DNA of 64,000 nucleotides from Streptoverticillium olivoreticuli subsp. olivoreticuli (GTDB lineage: Bacteria > Actinomycetota > Actinomycetes > Streptomycetales > Streptomycetaceae): the NCBI RefSeq assembly GCF_003391135.1, contig NZ_CP031455.1, forward strand, positions 1,302,001 to 1,366,000, in the 5' to 3' direction. The notes beneath the pieces are model-generated. The model was not told the origin of the DNA, searched no databases, and saw only the letters and a list, made by a program, of their open reading frames with translations. Each line of letters begins with the position of its first letter. Position 1 is the first letter of the stretch. The translations under genes were made by a program, and so were the position numbers. This document shows positions 54,041 to 61,761 of this stretch, piece after piece.

Positions 54041-54990
54041 ACGGTCAGCCCGGGCTCTTCGACGCTGCCGAAGTGGCCCCACCGCCCACCCCTGCCCCCG
54101 GTTTCCGGGACATCACCTTCCACGAGCGACGGGCCCGCACCCTGCTCAACAGGATTCCCGGCGCCCGCCCCGGCGGCATGGCCTGGACCCTCAACCCCTA
54201 CCGCGGCTGCACCCATGCCTGCACCTACTGCTTCGCCCGCGACAACCACGCCCGCCTCGGCTTCGACACCGGAGAAGGCTTCAACACCCAGGTGGTCGTC
54301 AAGACCAACGTCGCGGACGTGCTGCGCCGCGAACTGCGCGGCGGGAAGACCGGTGACGACTGGGTCATGGTCGGCACCTCCACCGACTGCTACCAACGGG
54401 CCGAAGGCCACTACCGGTTGATGCCCGGCATCCTGCGCACCCTCGCCGACCACCGCGTCAACTTCACCACGACCACCAAGAGTGCCCTCCTGCGCCGCGA
54501 CATACCCCTTTGCGCCGAGGCCGCACGGGTCGCGAACGTCCTGGTCATGACCTCGCTCGGCTCCCTCGACGACCGTGTGCGGCACGCCTTCGAACCCGGC
54601 GCCGCACCACCGCGCGCCCGCCTGGCCACCATCGCCGCCCTCCGCGCCGCCGGAGTCCCCGCAGGCGTGCTCATCGCCCCCGTCATCCCGTACGCGGGCG
54701 ACTCCCCCGCCGCCCTCGACGCCCTCGTCGACGCCTGCGCCGAGGCCGGAGCCGTCACCGTCTACCCGGACGTCATGCGCATCAGCCCCGGCGCCCGCGA
54801 CTGGTTCCTCGCCCGGTCCGCGGCACACCTCCCCCCGCACCTGCACCGGCGCCTGGCGGCCAGGTACGCGACACACCGCGGCATGCCCCCGCAGTACGTC
54901 CGCGAGGTCACCGCCCACATCCACGCGAGGGCGGCCCGCCACGGCCTGCCGCGCTGGGAGGACTACGTACGCGACGTCGCCCGCCGCTGA
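54037..54990 (+). CDS. Radical SAM protein (Rv2578c/SPL-like)
   Basis: The 317-residue protein contains the radical SAM cluster motif C-x3-C-x2-C in YRGCTHACTYCFARDNHARL, preceded by the typical NRIPGARPGGMAWTLNPYRG of the Rv2578c-type subgroup, and followed by VMVGTSTDCYQRAEGHYRLM and FTTTTKSALLRRDI. This subgroup is related to spore photoproduct lyase by sequence, but its reaction is unknown. It would bind a [4Fe-4S] cluster and generate a 5'-deoxyadenosyl radical. The ATG overlaps the WYL gene stop, so both are made together under the CAATAGG operator. Confidence 0.92.
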   Translation: MNGQPGLFDAAEVAPPPTPAPGFRDITFHERRARTLLNRIPGARPGGMAWTLNPYRGCTHACTYCFARDNHARLGFDTGEGFNTQVVVKTNVADVLRRELRGGKTGDDWVMVGTSTDCYQRAEGHYRLMPGILRTLADHRVNFTTTTKSALLRRDIPLCAEAARVANVLVMTSLGSLDDRVRHAFEPGAAPPRARLATIAALRAAGVPAGVLIAPVIPYAGDSPAALDALVDACAEAGAVTVYPDVMRISPGARDWFLARSAAHLPPHLHRRLAARYATHRGMPPQYVREVTAHIHARAARHGLPRWEDYVRDVARR

Positions 54991-55029
54991 ACGGAACACC
55001 GCGGCGGGCCTGCGGACGGAAAGGCCGAA

Positions 55030-55084
55030 GGCCCCCGCCCCGGGACCGATCGCGCGAAGCGATGTCGGTCCCGGGGCGGGGGCC
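55030..55084. terminator. Strong bidirectional terminator
   Basis: A perfect 20-bp stem (55030-55049 with 55065-55084) extends through the loop as ATCGC/GCGAT with one bulged base. It lies between the converging radical SAM (stop 54990) and VOC (stop 55102) genes and can terminate both. Confidence 0.85.
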
Positions 55085-55101
55085 GCCGCCTTCCCGCGGG
55101 G

Positions 55102-55560
55102 TCAGCCCTGCCGGAGGTAGCAGTTGGACTCCCAGATCACACCGAACCGGTCACGGACGATGCCGAACTGCGTCCCCCAGAACTTCTCCTCCAGCTTCTC
55201 CAGGACCGTTCCGTCCTCGGCGAGCTTGTCGAACTCCGCCTTCTGGACGGCGGGTTCGGTGTGCTGCAGACCCACGTGGATGTTGTTGCCGACGACCGCG
55301 CCGCCGTCCTTGGCGTAGACACCCTCGTCGGACAGCTCCGCGACGTTCAGGCCGCTGCCGTCGGCGAACTGCAGCTTGGAGTACACGACCGTCCGGTCCG
55401 CGCCCGGGATACCGTCCATGCCCGGCACCTGCGACAGGAGCATGGTGCGCTCCTCGATCTCCTCCACGCCGAAGACGTTCCGATAGAACTCGACCGCGTC
55501 CATGCTGGAGCGGACATACAGCATCGGGGTGAATCGCTGCGTCATTTCCTTCAGGGCCAC
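55102..55560 (-). CDS. VOC-superfamily (glyoxalase/PhnB-like) protein
   Basis: This 152-residue protein has the two beta-alpha-beta-beta-beta units of the VOC fold: QRFTPMLYVRSSMDAVEFYR, FADGSGLNVAELSDEG, NNIHVGLQHTEPAVQKAEF, and TQFGIVRDRFGVIWESN. It resembles PhnB-type proteins; a metal site is likely but not assured. GTG at 55560 follows AAAGGAGCC; the ATG further upstream at 55599 is not preferred. It is the only other gene with the CAATAGG operator (88 bp upstream), so it is probably the main target of the WYL regulator. Confidence 0.88.
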   Translation of the reverse strand: MALKEMTQRFTPMLYVRSSMDAVEFYRNVFGVEEIEERTMLLSQVPGMDGIPGADRTVVYSKLQFADGSGLNVAELSDEGVYAKDGGAVVGNNIHVGLQHTEPAVQKAEFDKLAEDGTVLEKLEEKFWGTQFGIVRDRFGVIWESNCYLRQG

Positions 55561-55647
55561 GACTGGCTCCTTTCCTCTACCGGCAAAGCCGTTGATCACG
55601 GGATGAGCAGAGAGGTTTTCCCTGCGACGTGTTCCACGCTAGAGGCC

Positions 55648-55672
55648 CAATAGGTCAGCAAATGTCCTATTG
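55648..55672. promoter_or_regulatory. WYL-regulator operator, site 2 (VOC promoter)
   Basis: CAATAGG-N11-CCTATTG, identical arms and near-identical spacer to site 1 (18 bases of 25 invariant in sequence including AAATGTCC). It is 88-112 bp upstream of the VOC start on the minus strand and downstream of the SDR gene end. Confidence 0.8.
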
Positions 55673-55736
55673 ATTGCCGATCGACGGTCTTGCCGGAGCC
55701 GGCCGCGCGAGGCGCGGCGGAAGCCATGCGGCCGGT

Positions 55737-56543
55737 TCAGCGCGGCAGGATGCGGAAGTCGAACGCCGTGGTGCCGGGGTCGAGGGCCGTCACGCCGCCG
55801 TCGACGGTCAGTGCCGCGCCGTTGACGAGGGAAGCGGCCGGGGAGAGCAGCCACGCGATCGCCTCGGCGACCTCCTCCGGCCGGCCCGGGCGGCGCATGG
55901 GGCTGAGCCGGGTCGCCTCCTCGTACGCCGCCTCGGCGCCGCCCTCCCCCAGCCCCGCCTCCTCGGCGAACCGCGTCATCCGCCGGTCGGCCATCTCGGT
56001 GCGCACCCAGCCGGGGCACACGGTGTTGGCGCGCACCCCGCGCGGCCCGTAGTCGACGGCGACCGACGTGCAGAGCTGGAGAAGAGCCGCCTTGGAGGCC
56101 GCGTACGCCCCGTTGGCCACTCCGTTGCGCAGCGCGGCGACCGAGGCGACGGCGACCACGGATCCACGCGACTCCAACAGGTGCGGGAGCGCCGCGCGCA
56201 GCATCAGGAACGGGCCGGTGAGGTTGGTGCGCATGACCAGGTCCCAGTCCTCCACCGACATGTCGCCGACGGCCCCGCCGCGCCCGACGCCGGCGTTGAG
56301 GACGAGCCCGTCGAGCCGCCCGTAGGCGGAGAGCGCCGCGTCGACGAGACCACGGACGCCGTCCGGGTCGGTGGTGTCGGAGGGGTGCGCCAGGGCGCCG
56401 GTCTCCTCGGCGATGCTCCGCAACGGTTCGGGCCGCCGCCCGGAGACCACCACCTGGTGTCCGGCCGCACGCAGGAGCCGGGCGGTGGCGGCACCGATGC
56501 CCGTCCCGCCTCCGGTCACGATGACAACTCGCTGATCCGCCAT
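55737..56543 (-). CDS. Short-chain dehydrogenase/reductase
   Basis: The 268-residue SDR has the NAD(P) motif VTGGGTGIGAATARLLRAAG, catalytic Ser in SVVAVASVAALRNG (ASV), Tyr-x3-Lys in YAASKAALLQL, NAG in LVLNAGVGRGG, and PGWVRTEM. Arg in VVSGRRPE after the second strand suggests NADPH preference. It acts as a soluble reductase/oxidase; substrate unknown. The ribosome binding site GGAGGTAC lies within an inverted repeat (56548-56581) that could hide it. No close operon partner. Confidence 0.93.
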   Translation of the reverse strand: MADQRVVIVTGGGTGIGAATARLLRAAGHQVVVSGRRPEPLRSIAEETGALAHPSDTTDPDGVRGLVDAALSAYGRLDGLVLNAGVGRGGAVGDMSVEDWDLVMRTNLTGPFLMLRAALPHLLESRGSVVAVASVAALRNGVANGAYAASKAALLQLCTSVAVDYGPRGVRANTVCPGWVRTEMADRRMTRFAEEAGLGEGGAEAAYEEATRLSPMRRPGRPEEVAEAIAWLLSPAASLVNGAALTVDGGVTALDPGTTAFDFRILPR

Positions 56544-56547
56544 GGTC

Positions 56548-56581
56548 GTACCTCCGGTGAGTGACTACGTGCAGGAGGTAC
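56548..56581 (-). promoter_or_regulatory. Inverted repeat covering SDR ribosome binding site
   Basis: On the minus strand GTACCTCC, 18 nt of loop, then GGAGGTAC which is the SDR ribosome binding site, 5 nt before the ATG. The 8-bp stem would sequester the Shine-Dalgarno in the RNA; as DNA the same dyad may be an operator. A second inverted pair CTACGT/ACGTAG lies just upstream. Confidence 0.5.
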
Positions 56582-56719
56582 CGATCGTACGTAGCCGCAC
56601 CGCGCCCCGGCGTTCCTCGTGCGAACCGGCGAACAGCCCTCGCGGCGGGCGGTGGTGGGAGGGCGGCCCGGTCCCGGTCGGGACCGGTTGCCGCCCCACC
56701 GCCGCCCGGTCCGCCGGGA

Positions 56720-58165
56720 TCAGACCGCCGGAACCGGGTAGGTCGGGTACTCCACCCCGGACACGTGCTGGACGACGCGGATGACCTGGCAGGAGTAGCC
56801 GAACTCGTTGTCGTACCAGAGGTAGAGGATCGCGTCGTCGCCCTCGACCTTGGTGGCGCCGGCGTCGACGATCGAGGCGTGGCGCGAGCCGATGAAGTCG
56901 CTGGAGACTGCGTCGGGGGCGCTGATGAAGTCGATCTGGCGCTTGAGCGGCGAGTGCAGCGACACGTTGCGGAGGTAGTCGAGGACCTCCTCGCGGGTGG
57001 TCTCGCGCGCGAGCCGCAGGTTGAGGATCGCGATCGAGACGTCCGGCACCGGGACGCGGATCGAGCTGCCGGTGATCCTCGCGTCGAGGTCGGGCAGCGC
57101 CTTGGCGACGGCGGAGGCCGCACCGGTCTCGGTGATGACCATGTTGAGCGGCGCCGAGCGGCCACGGCGGTCGGAGTCGTGGTAGTTGTCCAGCAGGTTC
57201 TGGTCGTTGGTGAACGAGTGGACGGTCTCCACGTGGCCGCGCAGGACGCCGTACTCCTCCGCCATCGCCTTCAGCGGCGGGACGATCGCGTTGGTGGTGC
57301 AGGACGCGCAGGACAGGATCTGCTCGTCCGGCTTGATCGTGTCGTGGTTGACGCCGTGGACGATGTTGGGAACGTCGCCCTTGCCCGGCGCGGTCAGGAC
57401 GACCTTGGCGATGCCCGGCCGGAGGTGCTTCGACAGGCCCTCGCGGTCGCGCCACCTTCCGGTGTTGTCGATGAGGATGGCGTTCTTGATCCCGTACTCC
57501 GTGTAGTCGACCGACGTCGGGTCGCTGGAGTAGATCACCTTGATCTCGTGACCGTTGGCGATGATCGTGCTGTTCGCCTCGTCGACGGTGATCGTGCCCT
57601 GGAACTGGCCGTGGATGGAGTCGCGGCGCAGCAGGGAGGCGCGCTTGACGATGTCCTGGCCCGCGCCCTTGCGGACGACGATGGCGCGCAGCCGCAGGCC
57701 GTTGCCGGAGCCGGCCTTCTCGATGAGCAGGCGGGCGAGGAGGCGGCCGATGCGGCCGAAGCCGTAGAGGACGACGTCGCGCGCCTCACGGCACTCGATC
57801 TTGTTGGCGCCCGTGGCGCCGGCGACGGCCTCGGCGGTGAAGCCCTCCACCGAGAGGCCGCGGTCGTCGGCCTTGTACGTCGCGGCGAGCATGCCTATGT
57901 CGATCTGGGAGGGGCCGAGATCGAGCGTGGTGAGAGCCTGCAGGAACGGCAGCGTCTCGGTGACCGAGAGTTCCTCGCCGTCGATCTGCCGGGCGAACCG
58001 GTGCGTCTTGAGGATGCTGACCACCGACTTGTTCACCAAGGAGCGGCTGTGGAGCAGGACGGTGACGTCCCGCTCCCGGTGCAGCTTCCCGATGATGGGG
58101 ATCATCGACTCCGCGATCTCCTCGCGGGTCTTCCAGTTTGTGAACGAGTCGTCGTTGACAGTCAC
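56720..58165 (-). CDS. gap: Glyceraldehyde-3-phosphate dehydrogenase, long form
   Basis: The 481-residue enzyme has a canonical GAPDH core from about residue 125: VVLYGFGRIGRLLARLLIEK (NAD fold), SSDPTSVDYTEYGI, the catalytic Cys in SCASCTTNAIVPPL, and the C-terminal WYDNEFGYSCQVIRVVQHV. The first 125 residues (NWKTREEIAESMIPIIGKLH ... LDLGPSQIDIGMLAATY) are an extension absent from standard 335-residue GAPDH but seen in a long actinobacterial form. It oxidises glyceraldehyde 3-phosphate in glycolysis or runs in reverse. The extension may regulate oligomerisation. Single gene, no pgk or tpi nearby, so it is not the main glycolytic operon. Confidence 0.95.
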   Translation of the reverse strand: MTVNDDSFTNWKTREEIAESMIPIIGKLHRERDVTVLLHSRSLVNKSVVSILKTHRFARQIDGEELSVTETLPFLQALTTLDLGPSQIDIGMLAATYKADDRGLSVEGFTAEAVAGATGANKIECREARDVVLYGFGRIGRLLARLLIEKAGSGNGLRLRAIVVRKGAGQDIVKRASLLRRDSIHGQFQGTITVDEANSTIIANGHEIKVIYSSDPTSVDYTEYGIKNAILIDNTGRWRDREGLSKHLRPGIAKVVLTAPGKGDVPNIVHGVNHDTIKPDEQILSCASCTTNAIVPPLKAMAEEYGVLRGHVETVHSFTNDQNLLDNYHDSDRRGRSAPLNMVITETGAASAVAKALPDLDARITGSSIRVPVPDVSIAILNLRLARETTREEVLDYLRNVSLHSPLKRQIDFISAPDAVSSDFIGSRHASIVDAGATKVEGDDAILYLWYDNEFGYSCQVIRVVQHVSGVEYPTYPVPAV

Positions 58166-58349
58166 AGGCTTCTCTTTCGAGCTAGGTGGCGCTCACATGC
58201 TAACCCCATGCCGTTTTGATCGTTCAAGCGGTACCGCGAGGTCCGATATGCCCGATAAGCCCGCCCCGACCGGCAGCTTCCGCCTGGTGGCAGGCCGATC
58301 CAGGGCCCGGCCCCGCCCGGCCCACGGGCGGTCCTGGAGAATGCCGCGC

Positions 58350-59927
58350 ATGCGTGCGATACCTGACGAGCCCTTTCCCGAAGTCGGCTGCCCCTATACG
58401 GCCGTGGTGAGCGCCGACGGGGACTGGATCGCCGTCAACTGCTCGGCGGCGGCGCGGAAACCGCGGGTCGCGGTCTACCGGAAAAGCGACCTTTCGCTGT
58501 GGGATCTCGTGGAGCTGGACCAGGTGCCAGAGGCCGTCGCCTTCCACCCCGACCTTCCCCTTCTCGCCATCGGCATCGAGCAGGGCGACGAGTGGGAGCG
58601 CCGAGGGGAACTGGTCCTCTACGCGCCGCCCTCTCGCCGCAGCGTCTCGTTTCCCTTCGCCGAAGTGGGGGTGACGGCGCTGCGCTGGCTCGACGCGCGC
58701 AGGCTGGAAGTGACGCTCGCCGAGCCGGACAGCGGTGGCGAAAGGGACGGCGAGGACGCCTACGCGCAGTGTGTCGCCGAACGGGACGACTGGCGCGGCG
58801 TCGAGGAAGGGGACAGGGAGCTCGGGTTCGGCCCCCGGGTCGCGGTGGGGTACGACGACGTCTCCTGGGGGATCGTGGAGCCCGGTTCCGGGCGGGGCGA
58901 CCTCCTTGCCGCGCTGGCCGCCGAGGCTGGGCAGCAGTGGGCGTACCGCGACCAGGTGGTGGCGGTGGAGGCCCTCCGGGACGGCCGGTTGATCAGTGTG
59001 CCCCGCGCCGACGGCCTGCTGGAGTGCTGGTCGGCTTCGGGGGCACGGCTGTGGTCGGTGCCCGTGCCCGACGAGTTCCTCCACCGGTCCGGCTGTCAGC
59101 TGTACGTGGCGCCGGACGAGCGGACGGCGTGGGTCGTGGTGCTGGTCGGTGACAGCTCCATGCGCAGGACTCTTCTGTGGCGGATCGCGCTCGCGGACGG
59201 CTCGCTCCTTACCGAGCACCGGCTCGACTTCCCCGCCGCGCTCTCCTCACGCGCCGACGGGGCATGGGTCGCGCGTGACTCGCGCGACCTGTTCCCTCCG
59301 GCGCGGTGGCCGCCGTCGGAGTCCCCCGTGTTCACCCCGACGGGCCGTCAACTGGCCACCGTGGCATTGGGCGAGTGCGACCGCTCGTACGACTTCCGCA
59401 TCCGCCGCTCACCGCACCTGCTGTTCCTGCAGGGGATCGGCGACGAGCCGCACCCGGAGAAGTGGGTCGTCAAGGTCTCACCCAAGGGCGTCGAGCCGTT
59501 GTTTCCGCTGTGGTGGGAGCGGGGGCGGGAGACGGGCCGGATCGGCGGAGGCCCCGGTGTCCACGTCGAGGACGGTCCCGGTCCGGCGATCGTCCACACC
59601 TGTGTCACCGCGAGCGGCACCTACCTGGCGCGCCGCGCACTCCCGTACGGCGAGGTGGTGTGGACGTACCGCACGGATGCCGCGGTGACGGGGGTGGACG
59701 CGCACGCGGGTCTCGTCCACGTCGTGACCGACGCGAAGGAGCTGCTGACGCTGCGGGCCGAGGACGGGAAAGTGATGCACCGTCAGCCGACCGCCATCGG
59801 GGCGTACGCCTTCGCGCCGTCGAGCCTGAGCGCCGCTCCGGGTGGGGAGTTGCTGATCGGGACGGCGGAGGGCCGGATCCTGATCTGCCCGGCACCTCGT
59901 GGAGTCCGCGGCACCACGGCTCAGTAG
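58350..59927 (+). CDS. Large soluble protein, probable beta-propeller, function unknown
   Basis: The 525-residue protein consists of repeated four-strand blocks such as VVSADGDWIAVNCSAA, AFHPDLPLLAIGIEQGDEWE, LEALRDGRLISVPRADGLLEC-like strands, and LTAGGELLIGTAEGRI-type endings. Each block follows a W/D-containing turn, as in WD40 or PQQ-type propellers, without a strict repeat. No signal peptide, membrane helix or catalytic motif. The start at 58350 (MRAIPDE) has GGAGA 9 bp upstream; 58341 is in frame. It overlaps the convergent DinB gene by 7 bp. Confidence 0.7.
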   Translation: MRAIPDEPFPEVGCPYTAVVSADGDWIAVNCSAAARKPRVAVYRKSDLSLWDLVELDQVPEAVAFHPDLPLLAIGIEQGDEWERRGELVLYAPPSRRSVSFPFAEVGVTALRWLDARRLEVTLAEPDSGGERDGEDAYAQCVAERDDWRGVEEGDRELGFGPRVAVGYDDVSWGIVEPGSGRGDLLAALAAEAGQQWAYRDQVVAVEALRDGRLISVPRADGLLECWSASGARLWSVPVPDEFLHRSGCQLYVAPDERTAWVVVLVGDSSMRRTLLWRIALADGSLLTEHRLDFPAALSSRADGAWVARDSRDLFPPARWPPSESPVFTPTGRQLATVALGECDRSYDFRIRRSPHLLFLQGIGDEPHPEKWVVKVSPKGVEPLFPLWWERGRETGRIGGGPGVHVEDGPGPAIVHTCVTASGTYLARRALPYGEVVWTYRTDAAVTGVDAHAGLVHVVTDAKELLTLRAEDGKVMHRQPTAIGAYAFAPSSLSAAPGGELLIGTAEGRILICPAPRGVRGTTAQ

Positions 59928-60436
59928 TAGCCCTTCTGCCCGTCGAGCAGTTCCCGGACGATGTCCAGGTGACCCGCGTGCCGCGCGGTCTCCTCGACCA
60001 TGTGCAGCAGGATCCAGCGCAGGGTCGCCGCCCCGGCCCGGAAGTCCTTCTGCCGCCCGGCGTCGTCCAGACCATGGGCCGCGATGATCTCGTCCGAGAC
60101 GGCGCACTGCTGCTGGTACTCCTGCAACAATTGCTCCAGCGGGACACCCTCCACCCGCATGTCCGCGTCCTCGACGCCTTCGTCGAACTGCGGACCGACC
60201 GCGGGCCGCCCCATCAGCATGACCTCGAACCAGCAGTGCTCGACCCACCGCATATGGGAGACCAGCCCCGCCGCCGTCATCAGGGGCGAGGTCGGGATCA
60301 CGACGCGGTGGGCGTCCTCGCCGGACAGCCCCTCGCACTTCCAGTGAATGAGCGCCCGCTGCATGTCGAGCCAGGCGAGCAACTGCGTCCGCTCATCGGC
60401 GTCATAGGCGGGGCGGGTACGGGAGGGAGGCGTCAT
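59921..60436 (-). CDS. DinB-family protein
   Basis: The 171-residue four-helix bundle protein has the DinB/DUF664 metal triad: one His in GLVSHMRWVEHCWFEV and two in the C-terminal LHMVEETARHAGHLDIVREL. Family members are metal-dependent thiol-S-transferases or bacillithiol/mycothiol-linked enzymes. In Streptomyces this may be mycothiol-dependent. It converges on the beta-propeller gene with a 7-bp overlap. ATG at 60436. Confidence 0.92.
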   Translation of the reverse strand: MTPPSRTRPAYDADERTQLLAWLDMQRALIHWKCEGLSGEDAHRVVIPTSPLMTAAGLVSHMRWVEHCWFEVMLMGRPAVGPQFDEGVEDADMRVEGVPLEQLLQEYQQQCAVSDEIIAAHGLDDAGRQKDFRAGAATLRWILLHMVEETARHAGHLDIVRELLDGQKGYY

Positions 60437-60713
60437 GAGCGACCACGGTACGGGGACCGGCCTCGCGGCGCCCGATATTTTCGGTGGCCTACCCGGACTT
60501 CGCCGACAGCGCCGCCGAGACCATCGCGCACAAGGCTCTCGTCAGTCGGCGCCCCCGAGCCCGCGCGCGTCGTGGGCGGTGTCGTTCGGGTGAACGCGCG
60601 CGGGTCCTGACGGTGCAGCGTGGTGGGTGCGTATACGACGGAGATCCAGCGCCCTCGTCGGCGGTCACATTCCGTCGGCGTGAGGCGGGACCCGTGCCGA
60701 GAGGGATACGCCC

Positions 60714-61535
60714 GTGCCCGTACCGTCCACGATCGACCACCACGCCACCGGTTACAGCCTCGCGCACGCCTACTGGCTGGCGCAGGCGTCGGATCTCGCC
60801 TACAAGGACGAGGCCTCCATCGAGCGAGCGGCCCGGGGCTGGGGGTTCGATCGGGTGCGTCATCATCAGACCCGGTTCACCCCGCCGTTCCCGCTGACGG
60901 ACACCCAGGCGTTCACCGTCGCCAGTGACCACATGGTCATCACGGCGTTCCGCGGTACCGAGCCGAAGGAGCTCCGTGACTGGCTGTCGGACGCGACCAC
61001 GCCGCCGTGGCTGGGGCCTGCCGGTACCGGGTACATCCACTACGGCTTCGGGGAGGCGCTGCAGTCGGTCTTCCCCGCGGTCCTGGGCACCCTCGACGAG
61101 TTCCGGACCAACGGTCAGACCGTGTGGTTCACCGGCCACAGCCTCGGTGGCGCGCTGGCGATGCTCGCCGCGGCCCGGTTGCACCTGGAGGAGCCACGGC
61201 TGCGGGCGGACGGGGTCTACACCTTCGGGCAGCCGCGCACCTGCGACCGGGTTCTGGCCGCGGCGTACAACAAGGGCTTCAGGGAGCACATGTACCGCTT
61301 CGTCAACAACAACGACATCGTGCCGCAGCTGCCGCCGGAGCCGGCCTATACGCATGTCGACACCCTGAAGTACATCGACGCCTCGGGCAAGGTCCGTGAC
61401 TCCATGACCGTGCTGGGCGGGCTGGCCGACCGCGCCAAGGGCCTGACCGCGGATCCGCTCGCTCCGGCGTCCGCCGGTGTCCTCGATCACTCGATCCACC
61501 GGTACATCGCGGCCCTGGAGAAGAACCTCGCCTGA
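60714..61535 (+). CDS. Lipase class 3 (alpha/beta hydrolase)
   Basis: This 273-residue protein has the class 3 lipase pattern: ITAFRGTEPKELRDWLSDA, the nucleophile elbow TVWFTGHSLGGALAMLAA (GHSLGG), VYTFGQPRTCD, and a terminal HSIHRYIAALEKN with the candidate catalytic His; Asp in NNNDIVPQLP. No signal peptide is seen, so it acts inside the cell or is exported otherwise. GTG at 60714 has AGGGATACGCCC upstream. The 277 bp before it hold no recognisable gene. Confidence 0.92.
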   Translation: MPVPSTIDHHATGYSLAHAYWLAQASDLAYKDEASIERAARGWGFDRVRHHQTRFTPPFPLTDTQAFTVASDHMVITAFRGTEPKELRDWLSDATTPPWLGPAGTGYIHYGFGEALQSVFPAVLGTLDEFRTNGQTVWFTGHSLGGALAMLAAARLHLEEPRLRADGVYTFGQPRTCDRVLAAAYNKGFREHMYRFVNNNDIVPQLPPEPAYTHVDTLKYIDASGKVRDSMTVLGGLADRAKGLTADPLAPASAGVLDHSIHRYIAALEKNLA

Positions 61536-61761
61536 CGCCCGGGGACCGGAGCGCGCCCCGGGGTGATTGGGCCGAACGACGGAGTCGTCGGGCGTGGCCG
61601 ACGGCCGGGCCCCGGTGGCGGGTGCGACTCTGCCTTTATCTCTTGGTCCTTTTATCTCTCTGGGCAATGTGATCAGCCGTGCCGTACGGTCCGATGCCGC
61701 TCCGCAGGACTCGGCAGGCGGCTCGGCGCGCTCCGGCCGGCACCGTGGAGGCGAGTGAGTC

